In this document: positions 1 to 7,931 of the stretch, in pieces
Position numbering within the stretch: position 1 is the stretch's first letter
How the letters are laid out: each line of letters begins with the position of its first letter
Assembly (NCBI RefSeq): GCF_000282595.1
Contig: NZ_AKIZ01000037.1
Location: 186,001 to 250,000 of the forward strand
Direction: 5' to 3'
Length of the DNA: 64,000 nucleotides
Source of the DNA: Phyllobacterium sp. YR531
GTDB taxonomy: Bacteria; Pseudomonadota; Alphaproteobacteria; Rhizobiales; Rhizobiaceae
Notes under the pieces: model-generated
What the model saw: the letters and a program-made list of their open reading frames with translations, nothing else
The model's database searches: none
Told to the model about the DNA's origin: nothing
Made by a program: the position numbers and the translations under genes

Positions 1-1
1 A

Positions 2-331
2 TCCGCCAAAGAAGCTTTCAGCGATGTCCCGGAAATGAAAATCAAAGGCGAGATGCTCGATCTCGCCAAGCATATTATCGAGACGAAAAAAGGCTCTTTC
101 GATCCGTCAAAATACGAGGATCGTTATGAGGCTGCCCTTGCGGAATTGGTCAAGGCCAAGCTTGAGGGTAAAAAGATCCCTGCCAGAAAGTCGGTCAAAT
201 CCGACAAGGTGGTCGACCTTATGGAAGCCTTGCGCGAAAGCGCCAAGGCTCTGGGTGGCAAGAAACCGGAAACTGGCAAAAAGACCAAAGCCAAAACCAA
301 GGCGGAACCGGCACGACGGAAAGCGAGCTGA
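2..331 (+). CDS. Ku protein, C-terminal part (cut by the window edge)
   Basis: The reading frame is open from the first bases of the window and ends in TGA at 329-331, so only about 109 C-terminal residues are seen and the true start lies upstream. The visible part has the helical end of the bacterial Ku core (EMLDLAKHIIETKKGSFDPS, then YEDRYEAALAELVKAKLEGK), followed by a Lys/Ala-rich basic tail with DLMEALRESAKA. Bacterial Ku binds DNA ends as a homodimer and recruits LigD for non-homologous end joining; the basic tail assists DNA binding. ligD starts 3 bases after the stop, so the two are probably one operon. A second, complete ku lies on the opposite strand just beyond ligD. The family call is sure; the protein is partial only because the window begins here. 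Confidence 0.9.
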   Translation, partial: SAKEAFSDVPEMKIKGEMLDLAKHIIETKKGSFDPSKYEDRYEAALAELVKAKLEGKKIPARKSVKSDKVVDLMEALRESAKALGGKKPETGKKTKAKTKAEPARRKAS

Positions 332-334
332 TCC

Positions 335-2896
335 ATGGTGGCGCTTGAAACCTACCGCAAGAAACGCGACTTCAAGACGACATCCGAACCCAAAGGCCGC
401 AAGTCACGCAAAACCGGCAACAGTTTCGTCATACAGAAACATGACGCTACACGGTTGCACTATGATTTCCGGCTCGAAATGGACGGCGTTTTGAAAAGCT
501 GGGCGGTGACACGTGGCCCGAGCCTCGTACCCACGGAAAAGCGGCTTGCAGTGCATGTCGAAGACCACCCGCTCGAATACGGCGATTTCGAAGGCACGAT
601 TCCCAAAGGTGAATATGGCGGTGGCACAGTCATCGTCTGGGATCGTGGCACATGGGAACCCGTATACGATCCGGAACGCGGCTATGCCAAAGGCCATATG
701 GAGTTCGAACTGCATGGCGAAAAACTCGGTGGTCGCTGGCATTTGGTACGCATGCATGGAAAACCACGTGAGAAGCGGGAGAACTGGTTGCTCATCAAGG
801 GCGATGATGATCTGGCGCGCACCTCCAAAGACCCCGACATCTTGAAAGAAATGCCGGATTCCGTGAAGACAGGGCGGAATCTTGCGGCGGTAGCCGGCGA
901 GGACCCGGGATGGTCATCCAAGACCGGAAAGATTGATAAGAAAAAGGTCGCAAAAACCAAGCCAACCGCTAAAGCGGAAAAAACCGAGCTTGCTGAAATT
1001 GATGTCCCGGACCCTTCCAGCATCAAGGGCACAAAGAAAGCGGCGTTACCGGACTTTGTGGAACCAACTCTTGCGACACTGACCACCAAGCCACCCGAGG
1101 GTGATCGTTGGATTCACGAGATAAAGTATGATGGCTACCGCCTTCAGGCGCGTATTGAGGCCGGGCGTGTCAAGCTGCTTACCCGTACTGGGTTGGATTG
1201 GACAAAGAAATTTGGCAAAGAAATCGTCAGCGCCTTTCAAGATTTGCCAGTCGGCAAGGCGCTGATTGATGGCGAACTTGTAGTCGAAACATCTGCCGGA
1301 GCGTCAGACTTTTCTTCTTTGCAAAATGACCTGAGCGAGAACCGCACCGACCGCTTTATTTTCTACGTGTTCGACCTGCTTCATCTGGACGGATATGATT
1401 TGACTGCTCTTCCTCTCGTCGAACGCAAAGCTCTTCTTGAAAAGCTTGTCGGTGACACCGGCGATCCCATCCGCTACAGCGGTCACTTCGAAGAAAGCGG
1501 CGCGACGGTACTTAGTCACGCCTGCCGCCTTAGCCTTGAGGGTATCGTTTCCAAGCTGCGTGATGCTGCCTATCGTCCCGGCCGTGGCAAGAGCTGGATG
1601 AAGGCAAAATGCTCGTCCCGGCAGGAGTTCGTCATTGCCGGTTATGTGCCATCTTCTACCTCTCGCCGGGCCATCGGCTCGCTCGTTATGGGAGTGTATA
1701 ACGGCAAAAACCTTGAGCATGTCGGCCGTGTCGGTACGGGCTACAGCACGGCCGTGGCAGAAGATCTGTTCAGGCGACTTGAGCGAATTCGAACATCCGA
1801 AAGCCCTTTTGCAGAACGTTTGAACGCAGATGCTGCAAGAAAGGTCCGTTATACAAAGCCGCAGCTTGTCGCCGAGGTGGAATTCCGTGCCTGGACCGGC
1901 GATGGTAATCTGCGACACGCCGCCTTTCGTGGTCTGCGTGAAGACAAGGTTCCTACTGACGTGGTCCGCGAAATCCCGAAATCCGTTTCTGCACCCAAAT
2001 CCCAACCTGCGAGGTATACCGTGAAACTCACGCATCCGGATCGCATTTACTGGCCAGAGGAAGGTGTGACCAAGCAGGGCCTCGCCGACTATTATACCGA
2101 GGTGTGGGACTATATCGAGCCATTCATTACCAAGCGGCCATTGGCACTGCTTCGCGGTCCCGAAGGGATCAACGGACAGGCCTTCTTTCAGAAGCATGCG
2201 TGGAAAGGGCTGAATCCAAGCATCTCGCTGGTCAAAGATCCCAAGGACAAAGATGGCGAACCTTTGATCAGCATAAAGGATCTCGATGGACTAATTGGTC
2301 TTGTTCAATCAGCAGTGCTCGAAATTCACCCTTGGGGTTCTACAGTCACAGACTGGGAACGCCCTGACATGATTATCATGGATCTCGATCCGGGCGATGG
2401 CGTGGACTGGGAGACTGTTATCGAGGGTGCACACGAAACACGCGACCGCTTGCAGCGGGCGGGTCTTGCAGCCTTCGTCAAGACATCAGGCGGCAAAGGT
2501 TTGCATGTTGTCTCACCGATCAAACCGAAAGCCGCATGGCCTGATGTGAAAGCTTTTACCAAAGCTATTGCAGACAGCATGGCAGCAGACAGCCCTGACA
2601 AATATGTCTCGACAATCACCAAGTCCAAACGCAAAGGCAAAATACTGATCGATTATCTGCGCAATCAGCGCGGTATGACTGCCGTTGCGCCTTATTCCAC
2701 AAGAGCAAGACCCGGCGCCGCTGTCTCAATGCCTTTGGATTGGGATGAGCTGACGCCCGGTATCGGGCCTGCTTATTTCACTGTGCTGAACGCCCCGACC
2801 CGAATGGCGTACATCAAACGCGACCCTTGGGAAGATTTCCGCAAAGAAGCAGCGCCCATAGTGCAGGCGAAGACGACCCGCGCCAAGAAGAGCTAA
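335..2896 (+). CDS. ligD: Multifunctional ATP-dependent DNA ligase D (LigD)
   Basis: An 853-residue NHEJ enzyme that trims, fills and seals double-strand breaks with Ku. Domain order is 3'-phosphoesterase (about residues 20-170, with HDATRLHYDFRLE), a linker rich in Lys/Thr/Ala, ATP-dependent ligase (about 215-530, adenylated Lys264 in EIKYDGYR), then primase-polymerase (about 560-850, metal-binding Asp683 and Asp685 in IMDLDPGDG). This is the Pseudomonas/Agrobacterium order, not the mycobacterial polymerase-first order. The ATG lies 3 bases after the upstream ku stop, which argues for co-transcription. Its stop codon overlaps that of the convergent ku gene by 4 bases (2893-2896). A 297-codon antisense frame inside it is a shadow. 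Very sure. Confidence 0.97.
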   Translation: MVALETYRKKRDFKTTSEPKGRKSRKTGNSFVIQKHDATRLHYDFRLEMDGVLKSWAVTRGPSLVPTEKRLAVHVEDHPLEYGDFEGTIPKGEYGGGTVIVWDRGTWEPVYDPERGYAKGHMEFELHGEKLGGRWHLVRMHGKPREKRENWLLIKGDDDLARTSKDPDILKEMPDSVKTGRNLAAVAGEDPGWSSKTGKIDKKKVAKTKPTAKAEKTELAEIDVPDPSSIKGTKKAALPDFVEPTLATLTTKPPEGDRWIHEIKYDGYRLQARIEAGRVKLLTRTGLDWTKKFGKEIVSAFQDLPVGKALIDGELVVETSAGASDFSSLQNDLSENRTDRFIFYVFDLLHLDGYDLTALPLVERKALLEKLVGDTGDPIRYSGHFEESGATVLSHACRLSLEGIVSKLRDAAYRPGRGKSWMKAKCSSRQEFVIAGYVPSSTSRRAIGSLVMGVYNGKNLEHVGRVGTGYSTAVAEDLFRRLERIRTSESPFAERLNADAARKVRYTKPQLVAEVEFRAWTGDGNLRHAAFRGLREDKVPTDVVREIPKSVSAPKSQPARYTVKLTHPDRIYWPEEGVTKQGLADYYTEVWDYIEPFITKRPLALLRGPEGINGQAFFQKHAWKGLNPSISLVKDPKDKDGEPLISIKDLDGLIGLVQSAVLEIHPWGSTVTDWERPDMIIMDLDPGDGVDWETVIEGAHETRDRLQRAGLAAFVKTSGGKGLHVVSPIKPKAAWPDVKAFTKAIADSMAADSPDKYVSTITKSKRKGKILIDYLRNQRGMTAVAPYSTRARPGAAVSMPLDWDELTPGIGPAYFTVLNAPTRMAYIKRDPWEDFRKEAAPIVQAKTTRAKKS

Positions 2897-3693
2897 CGCT
2901 TCTTCTTACCCTCACTGGCGATGCTCTTTCGCAACGCATCCATGATGTTGATGACATTGCTTGGTGTTTCTGCCTCGACCTTAGGCTTTGCCGGGCGCTT
3001 CTTGCCCTTTTTCTTGGCTGCGATGATTTCAAGCAGCCGATCCTGAACAGGATCGTCGACCATTTTCGAGTCCCAAGGCTTGGTTCGTTCATCTATAAGC
3101 GTTTTCACTAACGTCATCATTTTGCTGTCGGGTTTGTCATTCTTGACATCGCCAAAGTAATCGTCGCGATTGCGGACCTCGTCGCCGTACCGCAGGGTCC
3201 AGAGAATGATACCCTTTCCTCGCGGCTCCAGCATTACAGCGCGTTCCCTGCGGTACATGACGAGCCTTGAAATGCCGACACGTCCCGTTGCCTCCATAGC
3301 GTCCCGGATAACTGAAAAAGCCTCTTCGCCAACAGGATCGTCCGGAGTCAGATAGTGAGGTTTGTCGTACCATATCCAATCAATGCTATCGGCGGGTACA
3401 AACATTTCGATATCGATGGTGCGGGTGCTTTCCAGCCCAACCGCCTCAATCTCATCTTCTTCGAGCATGACGTATTCGTCTTCACCGCGCTCATACCCTT
3501 TGACCTCATCATCTTCGTCAACGGCTTTGCCGGTCACAGCATCCACATACCGGCTGACAACACGGTTTCCAGTCTTGCGGTTCAACGTATGAAACTTGAC
3601 CTTTTCGTTGTCAGTTGTTGCTGGAGCCATCGCGACGGGACACGTCACCAGCGAGAGCTTGAGATAGCCTTTCCAGAATGAACGAGGTGCCAT
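2893..3693 (-). CDS. ku: Non-homologous end joining protein Ku
   Basis: A 266-residue bacterial Ku, close to the usual family length. It opens with the typical MAPRSFWKGYLKLSLVTCPV, has the core features KVKFHTLNRKTGNRV and YERGEDEYVMLEEDEIEAV, and ends in a basic tail (KKKGKKRPAKPK, then GKKKR). It forms a ring on DNA ends and stimulates LigD. It is transcribed towards ligD and the two stop codons overlap as CTAA. It is a separate paralogue of the ku whose end opens the window; several ku copies per genome are common in rhizobia and relatives. The ATG at 3693 is preceded by GGAAAGG. The intergenic region 3694-3821 is shared with the divergent topoisomerase gene. Confidence 0.95.
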   Translation of the reverse strand: MAPRSFWKGYLKLSLVTCPVAMAPATTDNEKVKFHTLNRKTGNRVVSRYVDAVTGKAVDEDDEVKGYERGEDEYVMLEEDEIEAVGLESTRTIDIEMFVPADSIDWIWYDKPHYLTPDDPVGEEAFSVIRDAMEATGRVGISRLVMYRRERAVMLEPRGKGIILWTLRYGDEVRNRDDYFGDVKNDKPDSKMMTLVKTLIDERTKPWDSKMVDDPVQDRLLEIIAAKKKGKKRPAKPKVEAETPSNVINIMDALRKSIASEGKKKR

Positions 3694-3821
3694 AGGCGCA
3701 AACCTTTCCCATACGATTCACGCAACGATTTTAGTCTGCATTTTGTTCCAGCGGTGCTTTTTCGAACTCGGCGGAACAGCATGCGTTTGGCGGCGTTCTA
3801 GTTCGCGATGAGGAACCATAT

Positions 3822-4832
3822 ATGCAACTTGACCACGCCCACTACGCTAAAAAACTTGGATTGAAGCTGGTCGACCCGGAAAGTTTTACATTAAAGCGTG
3901 AGACAACCAAGAAGGGTGTGCGCTATCTTCGCATCGATGGCCGACCAGCTGCAAAAAAGCATACTGACCGTATCGTAGCCCTTGTTATTCCTCCCGCGTG
4001 GACCAGCGTACTGTGCAGCGACGATGATTGCGGGCATATTCAGGCCGTCGGTTACGATGATCTCGGACGGCGTCAGTATATTTACCATCCCAATTGGGAA
4101 GCTGTTCGCAACAGCATGAAGACCCATCGGCTGCTGGCGTTCGGCAAAGCTTTACCGAGCATCCGCAAGCGCATCGCGCGGGATATTCAACGTCCGCCCA
4201 CGTCAAGCAGACCACTCGCAGCACTTGCCGTGAAGCTCATCGACAAAAAAGCTTTTCGTGCCGGACATGAAAAATACGCAAAGGATGGCGGGCGAGGTAT
4301 CGCTACTCTCAAGAGCAGTGATCTTAAGATCAATGGCAATGTTGCCAACTTCGTTTTCGCGGGAAAATCCAAGAAAAAGAATGAGATTTCGATCACGGAT
4401 CGATCCGCCGTTACCCGCTTGAAAACACTCAAAAGACGCGGACGCCTGTTTCAGTACAAGGATAAGCGGCGCTGGCGCAGTCTCCATGCTCAGGAGCTCA
4501 ACGATTACCTTCGCGAGGTTTCCGGCTCAAAGGTCAGCGCCAAGGATTTTCGAACGTTCCATGGATCGGCGCGTGCGCTTGCATTTCTGGCGGGTGTTGA
4601 GGCGGAAACGGACACGCAGAAGAAGCGCGCCGTGGCAGCAGCCATGCGTGATGTCAGCGAATTCCTGCGCAATACACCTGCTGTAACCCGTTCGAGCTAT
4701 GTGCATCCACTCATTACAGACAGCTTCTTTGCCGGCGAACTTGATCGTTCCCTGCTTCGTGCGCCTTTCAGAAAAGGGCTTACGGGACCAGAAACCGGTC
4801 TTATGCGCCTGCTTGAGAAAGCCGCAATCTAA
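3822..4832 (+). CDS. DNA topoisomerase IB (poxvirus/bacterial type)
   Basis: A 336-residue type IB topoisomerase, which relaxes supercoils by a transient 3'-phosphotyrosyl link. Visible landmarks are the N-terminal RIDGRPAAKKHTDRIVALVIPPAW region, where PPAW is typical, the GHIQAVGYDDLGRRQYIYH block, the basic catalytic stretch FHGSARALAF, and the C-terminal active-site Tyr in RSSYVHPLI. Length fits the bacterial family (about 310-370). The ATG follows GAGGAACCATAT, a good ribosome site. It diverges from the neighbouring ku. Bacterial topoisomerase IB genes are often found near NHEJ genes; a functional link here is only an inference. Confidence 0.93.
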   Translation: MQLDHAHYAKKLGLKLVDPESFTLKRETTKKGVRYLRIDGRPAAKKHTDRIVALVIPPAWTSVLCSDDDCGHIQAVGYDDLGRRQYIYHPNWEAVRNSMKTHRLLAFGKALPSIRKRIARDIQRPPTSSRPLAALAVKLIDKKAFRAGHEKYAKDGGRGIATLKSSDLKINGNVANFVFAGKSKKKNEISITDRSAVTRLKTLKRRGRLFQYKDKRRWRSLHAQELNDYLREVSGSKVSAKDFRTFHGSARALAFLAGVEAETDTQKKRAVAAAMRDVSEFLRNTPAVTRSSYVHPLITDSFFAGELDRSLLRAPFRKGLTGPETGLMRLLEKAAI

Positions 4833-5028
4833 GCGGATAAATGAGCCGTGCCAGATTTTGTGTTGAAGCAAAAAATTTTGCAATGCGGTAAGTGCCGTGA
4901 AGGCAAGGTAAATTAAATGCGATTTGCAGCACTCAGGAAAATGCGCTTAGATTTTGCCAGATTGCCGAGCATTGGGACATCGTTCGTGTCCACCTCAATG
5001 TGCTCGCGCCCAACAATGGAGGCGTGTA

Positions 5029-5325
5029 ATGGCATTGTTAGATAGAGATAGACGTATCTTTGCCACCAGTGACTGGGAGGTCATGCAACGTGCACACAAC
5101 AAAGCGTCACTGATGCTTGATAGGTGCCCTAAAACGCACCCCCGGTGCAACGCCCTAGCCAGAACGGTAATGGCGCTTTTTGATAGTGGTGTTCACAACG
5201 CGGACGAGCTTGCGGCACTGGCTGCAAATCGGGAATTAGGCCATCTAGCGATACAAGGCTACTTTCATAAACCGTTCGCATTCAAGCCCTCGCTGCCAAA
5301 GAACGACTCCACAATCCGGCATTGA
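5029..5325 (+). CDS. Small protein of unknown function
   Basis: A 98-residue protein I do not recognise. The ATG at 5029 was chosen because GGAGG sits 8 bases upstream (5016-5021); the longer in-frame start at 4954 has no ribosome site. Sequence features: a charged start (MALLDRDRRIFATSDWEVM), a predicted mostly helical body (ARTVMALFDSGVHNADELAALAANRE) and a basic Ser/Pro tail. No signal peptide or membrane segment. It stands alone between topoisomerase IB and a convergent GGDEF-EAL gene. The 196 bases before it (4833-5028) show no other gene. Codon use and the strong ribosome site make it likely real. Confidence 0.6.
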   Translation: MALLDRDRRIFATSDWEVMQRAHNKASLMLDRCPKTHPRCNALARTVMALFDSGVHNADELAALAANRELGHLAIQGYFHKPFAFKPSLPKNDSTIRH

Positions 5326-5344
5326 ATTTTAGCTGTCCGTAAAA

Positions 5345-7138
5345 TCAGACAAGAATGCGTTGATCATTGGCCAGAAGTATCTGCATGTCATCCGCAGAGA
5401 CAGGGTAAGCAATGGTGTGCCCCTGAAGCGTATCGCAACCCAGGCGTCGCAAAAGTTTTGCATGTTCGGATGTCTCGACGCCTTCAGCAATCACGCCGAT
5501 TCCCAATGCTTTTCCTATCTCCACAATCGACCTGACAAGAACACGCTGTTCTCGTGATGTCGTAATTGGTGTCACGAGCCGCCTGTCAATTTTCAACCGC
5601 TTGGGCTTGATCTTCAACAGACCGATAATCGAGGCATGACCGGATCCGAAGTCGTCCACTTCGATATCAATTCCCATTTGTTCCAGTGCAACAATATTAC
5701 CAAGAACACCGTCTTCGATTTCATCCAGAAAGACCGTTTCCAGCAGTTCAAACGACAGAATATTGGGGGTTACGTGCAATGCCCGCAATTGCTCCGGCAG
5801 GGAGGGGTCAGACAATCGAGATGCAGACGTATTCACCGCAATTCGAGGGATTTTTAACCCGAGCTTCTCCCATACCTGCCTATCGCGCAATACGGCGCGG
5901 AGAATTGCCGCATCAAGTTCTGCCAGCAACCCTTGAGAGGATAATATGTTCAGAAAACTGATTGGCTGCAAAATGCCTCGCTCGGGATGCTGCCAGCGGG
6001 CGAGCGCCTCCATACCGACAATCCGTTTGCTGCGGGCGTCGACCTGCACCTGATAATACGCAATGAATTCATCCCTATCGAGGCCGGATTTCGCACGCTC
6101 CGCAACCTGCCTTTCTCGAGAAAAATCGGCCTTTAAATGAGGCGTAAAAAATTCAACACGATTGCGGCCCTGCTTTTTGGCGCGCGTAAGAGCCATCTCG
6201 GACTCTGCCAGCAGATTTGTAGCACTCTCATCATCTACCCAAGCCACGCCGATAGAAGCACTTATCTGCAAAAGACTCTCACCAAAGGTGACACCCTGTT
6301 TCATCAGCCGAACAATGTGCTGAGCCACCATTTCCAGTTCCGCAAGGGATCCGAAATCAGAAAGTAGAACAACGAACTCGTCCCCACCCATGCGCGCAAC
6401 GAAACCATTTTCCGGAACAGCGGAAGCAATCATATGGGCAGCGGATTTCAAAACCACATCTCCGGCAGCATGCCCCGCCGTATCGTTGACCTGTTTGAAA
6501 TAATCGAGATCAATATGGAGGATTGCCAGCCGCTCTTTGTTATTATCCGATAACTCCCTGAATTTTTTTTGAAAAAACCGCCTGTTCGGCAGCCCGGTCA
6601 GATAGTCATGATCGGCAGCATGCGCAATCTGCGCTGTGCTTGATTCCAGGGCAACCGCGCGTGCCTCCGCAATGGTTTTTTGATCCGACAGTTCCTGGCT
6701 TAAGAGAACATCCGCGGTGATATCCCATTCTGCTCCTATATAGGTTATGCCGGTAGTGTCCTCATATCGATGTGCTCTCGACCTGAAATAGCGAACATCG
6801 CCATTGGGGCGGATAATGCGATACTGCGAGGAGTAGTTTTCCTTGCCTGCGATCGCCTGCCTGAACTCATCTGCCGCTCTTTCCTTGTCGCAGGGATGTA
6901 TCGCTCCAAGCCAGTGCGAAGGCGTTACCGCTCGTGATGTTTCACCCGTTGCATAGAGCCGATGCATCTGACCATCCCAGAGCATTTCATCGGTGTCTAT
7001 ATTGTGCTCCCAAACTCCAATCTGAGACGCATCAAGCGCCAGCTCAAGCCTGCGCACAATGCTTTGGAAGTCCCGCTCTGATCTTGCTGGAGCCATTGTA
7101 TTTTCTGTTTTTTCTCTGCTGGTGCCTGTGCACCTCAT
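5345..7138 (-). CDS. PAS-GGDEF-EAL protein (cyclic di-GMP turnover)
   Basis: A 597-residue soluble signalling protein. An N-terminal PAS domain with PAC motif (about residues 25-145; IGVWEHNIDTDEMLWDG, then YFRSRAHRYEDTTG) is followed by a GGDEF diguanylate cyclase domain (about 170-330) with an intact GGDEF in ARMGGDEFVVLL, and an EAL phosphodiesterase domain (about 345-590) with MEALARW, DDFGSGHASI and GVIAEGVE. Both catalytic signatures look complete, so it could make or break c-di-GMP; which dominates cannot be read from sequence. There are no membrane segments, so the PAS domain probably senses a cytoplasmic ligand. The start at 7138 has AAGGGAG 11 bases upstream; an internal Met at 7096 is less well supported. 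Confidence 0.93.
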   Translation of the reverse strand: MRCTGTSREKTENTMAPARSERDFQSIVRRLELALDASQIGVWEHNIDTDEMLWDGQMHRLYATGETSRAVTPSHWLGAIHPCDKERAADEFRQAIAGKENYSSQYRIIRPNGDVRYFRSRAHRYEDTTGITYIGAEWDITADVLLSQELSDQKTIAEARAVALESSTAQIAHAADHDYLTGLPNRRFFQKKFRELSDNNKERLAILHIDLDYFKQVNDTAGHAAGDVVLKSAAHMIASAVPENGFVARMGGDEFVVLLSDFGSLAELEMVAQHIVRLMKQGVTFGESLLQISASIGVAWVDDESATNLLAESEMALTRAKKQGRNRVEFFTPHLKADFSRERQVAERAKSGLDRDEFIAYYQVQVDARSKRIVGMEALARWQHPERGILQPISFLNILSSQGLLAELDAAILRAVLRDRQVWEKLGLKIPRIAVNTSASRLSDPSLPEQLRALHVTPNILSFELLETVFLDEIEDGVLGNIVALEQMGIDIEVDDFGSGHASIIGLLKIKPKRLKIDRRLVTPITTSREQRVLVRSIVEIGKALGIGVIAEGVETSEHAKLLRRLGCDTLQGHTIAYPVSADDMQILLANDQRILV

Positions 7139-7297
7139 CCTGATTAAACTCCCTTAAGAAAATATTGTTGCAAGCCCCTAAACGAAGTTATTTCATCTTC
7201 AAAACAATTATCTTATGCAAATAGACTGGCTCGGATCGGATTCTCTACTACAAGCAGTTGAATCGGTGTATTTGGCGCAATCATTGGGGGTGAATAC

Positions 7298-7906
7298 ATG
7301 CCAACGCTTTATTCGATCAAACCGGCCTTTCAGAATTTACTCCGCCCCTTGGTTGGAAAACTCGTCGCCATTGGCGCAACTGCGAATCAGGTTACTGTAA
7401 CTGCGACTGTCATTTCGGTGGTCGCAGGGATTTTGATTGCGCTGTTCCCTGAAAACACAGCACTGTTCTGGCTGTTGCCGGTGGTGCTTTTTGTGCGCAT
7501 GGCGCTGAATGCAATCGATGGAATGATGGCACGCGAATTTGCGCAGGCATCAAAGCTTGGCGCATATCTGAACGAGGTCGGAGATATCATTTCCGACGTG
7601 ACGCTCATTCTCCCGTTTGCACTGGTTTCACCTTTCGGAACATCCGGGGTTGTTGCATTCGCCATAACAGCGATCGTCGCTGAATATACCGGCGTCCTCG
7701 GCGTCATGGCAGGCGGCGGGCGAGGCTATGATGGCCCCTTCGGCAAGAGCGACCGCGCTTTGGCGCTCGGGATCATTGCCGCACTGATCGGCAGCGGTCT
7801 TGTTTTACCCTCGTGGTTCGGCTGGATATTTCCTGTCATGGCGGCTTTATCTGTCTATACGGCGATCAATCGAATCCGGGCTGGCCTTCGCCGCGCCAAT
7901 TCCTGA
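7298..7906 (+). CDS. CDP-alcohol phosphatidyltransferase family protein (YnbA-like)
   Basis: A 202-residue polytopic membrane protein, first gene of a six-gene lipid operon. The CDP-alcohol phosphotransferase signature spans residues 71-96 (NAIDGMMAR ... GAYLNEVGD). The family form is D-x2-D-G-x2-A-R-x8/9-G-x3-D-x3-D. Here the first and third Asp are Asn71 and Asn92, while Asp74, Gly75, Ala78, Arg79, Gly88 and Asp96 are kept. These enzymes swap CMP on CDP-diacylglycerol for an alcohol. The paired Asp-to-Asn changes mean altered metal binding, altered chemistry or loss of activity. The ATG has GGGGGTGAATAC before it. Neighbours match the families of E. coli ynbABCD. Confidence 0.85.
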   Translation: MPTLYSIKPAFQNLLRPLVGKLVAIGATANQVTVTATVISVVAGILIALFPENTALFWLLPVVLFVRMALNAIDGMMAREFAQASKLGAYLNEVGDIISDVTLILPFALVSPFGTSGVVAFAITAIVAEYTGVLGVMAGGGRGYDGPFGKSDRALALGIIAALIGSGLVLPSWFGWIFPVMAALSVYTAINRIRAGLRRANS

Positions 7907-7931
7907 AATCATCTGCTGCTGGAGCAATCCC

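Noticed and set aside
1304-2197. 297-codon open frame antisense to ligD
   Set aside because: It lies wholly inside a certain gene, has no ribosome site or family motif, and long antisense frames are common in G+C-rich genes.
4954-5028. N-terminal extension of the small gene at 5029
   Set aside because: The extension has no ribosome site, whereas GGAGG directly precedes the ATG at 5029.
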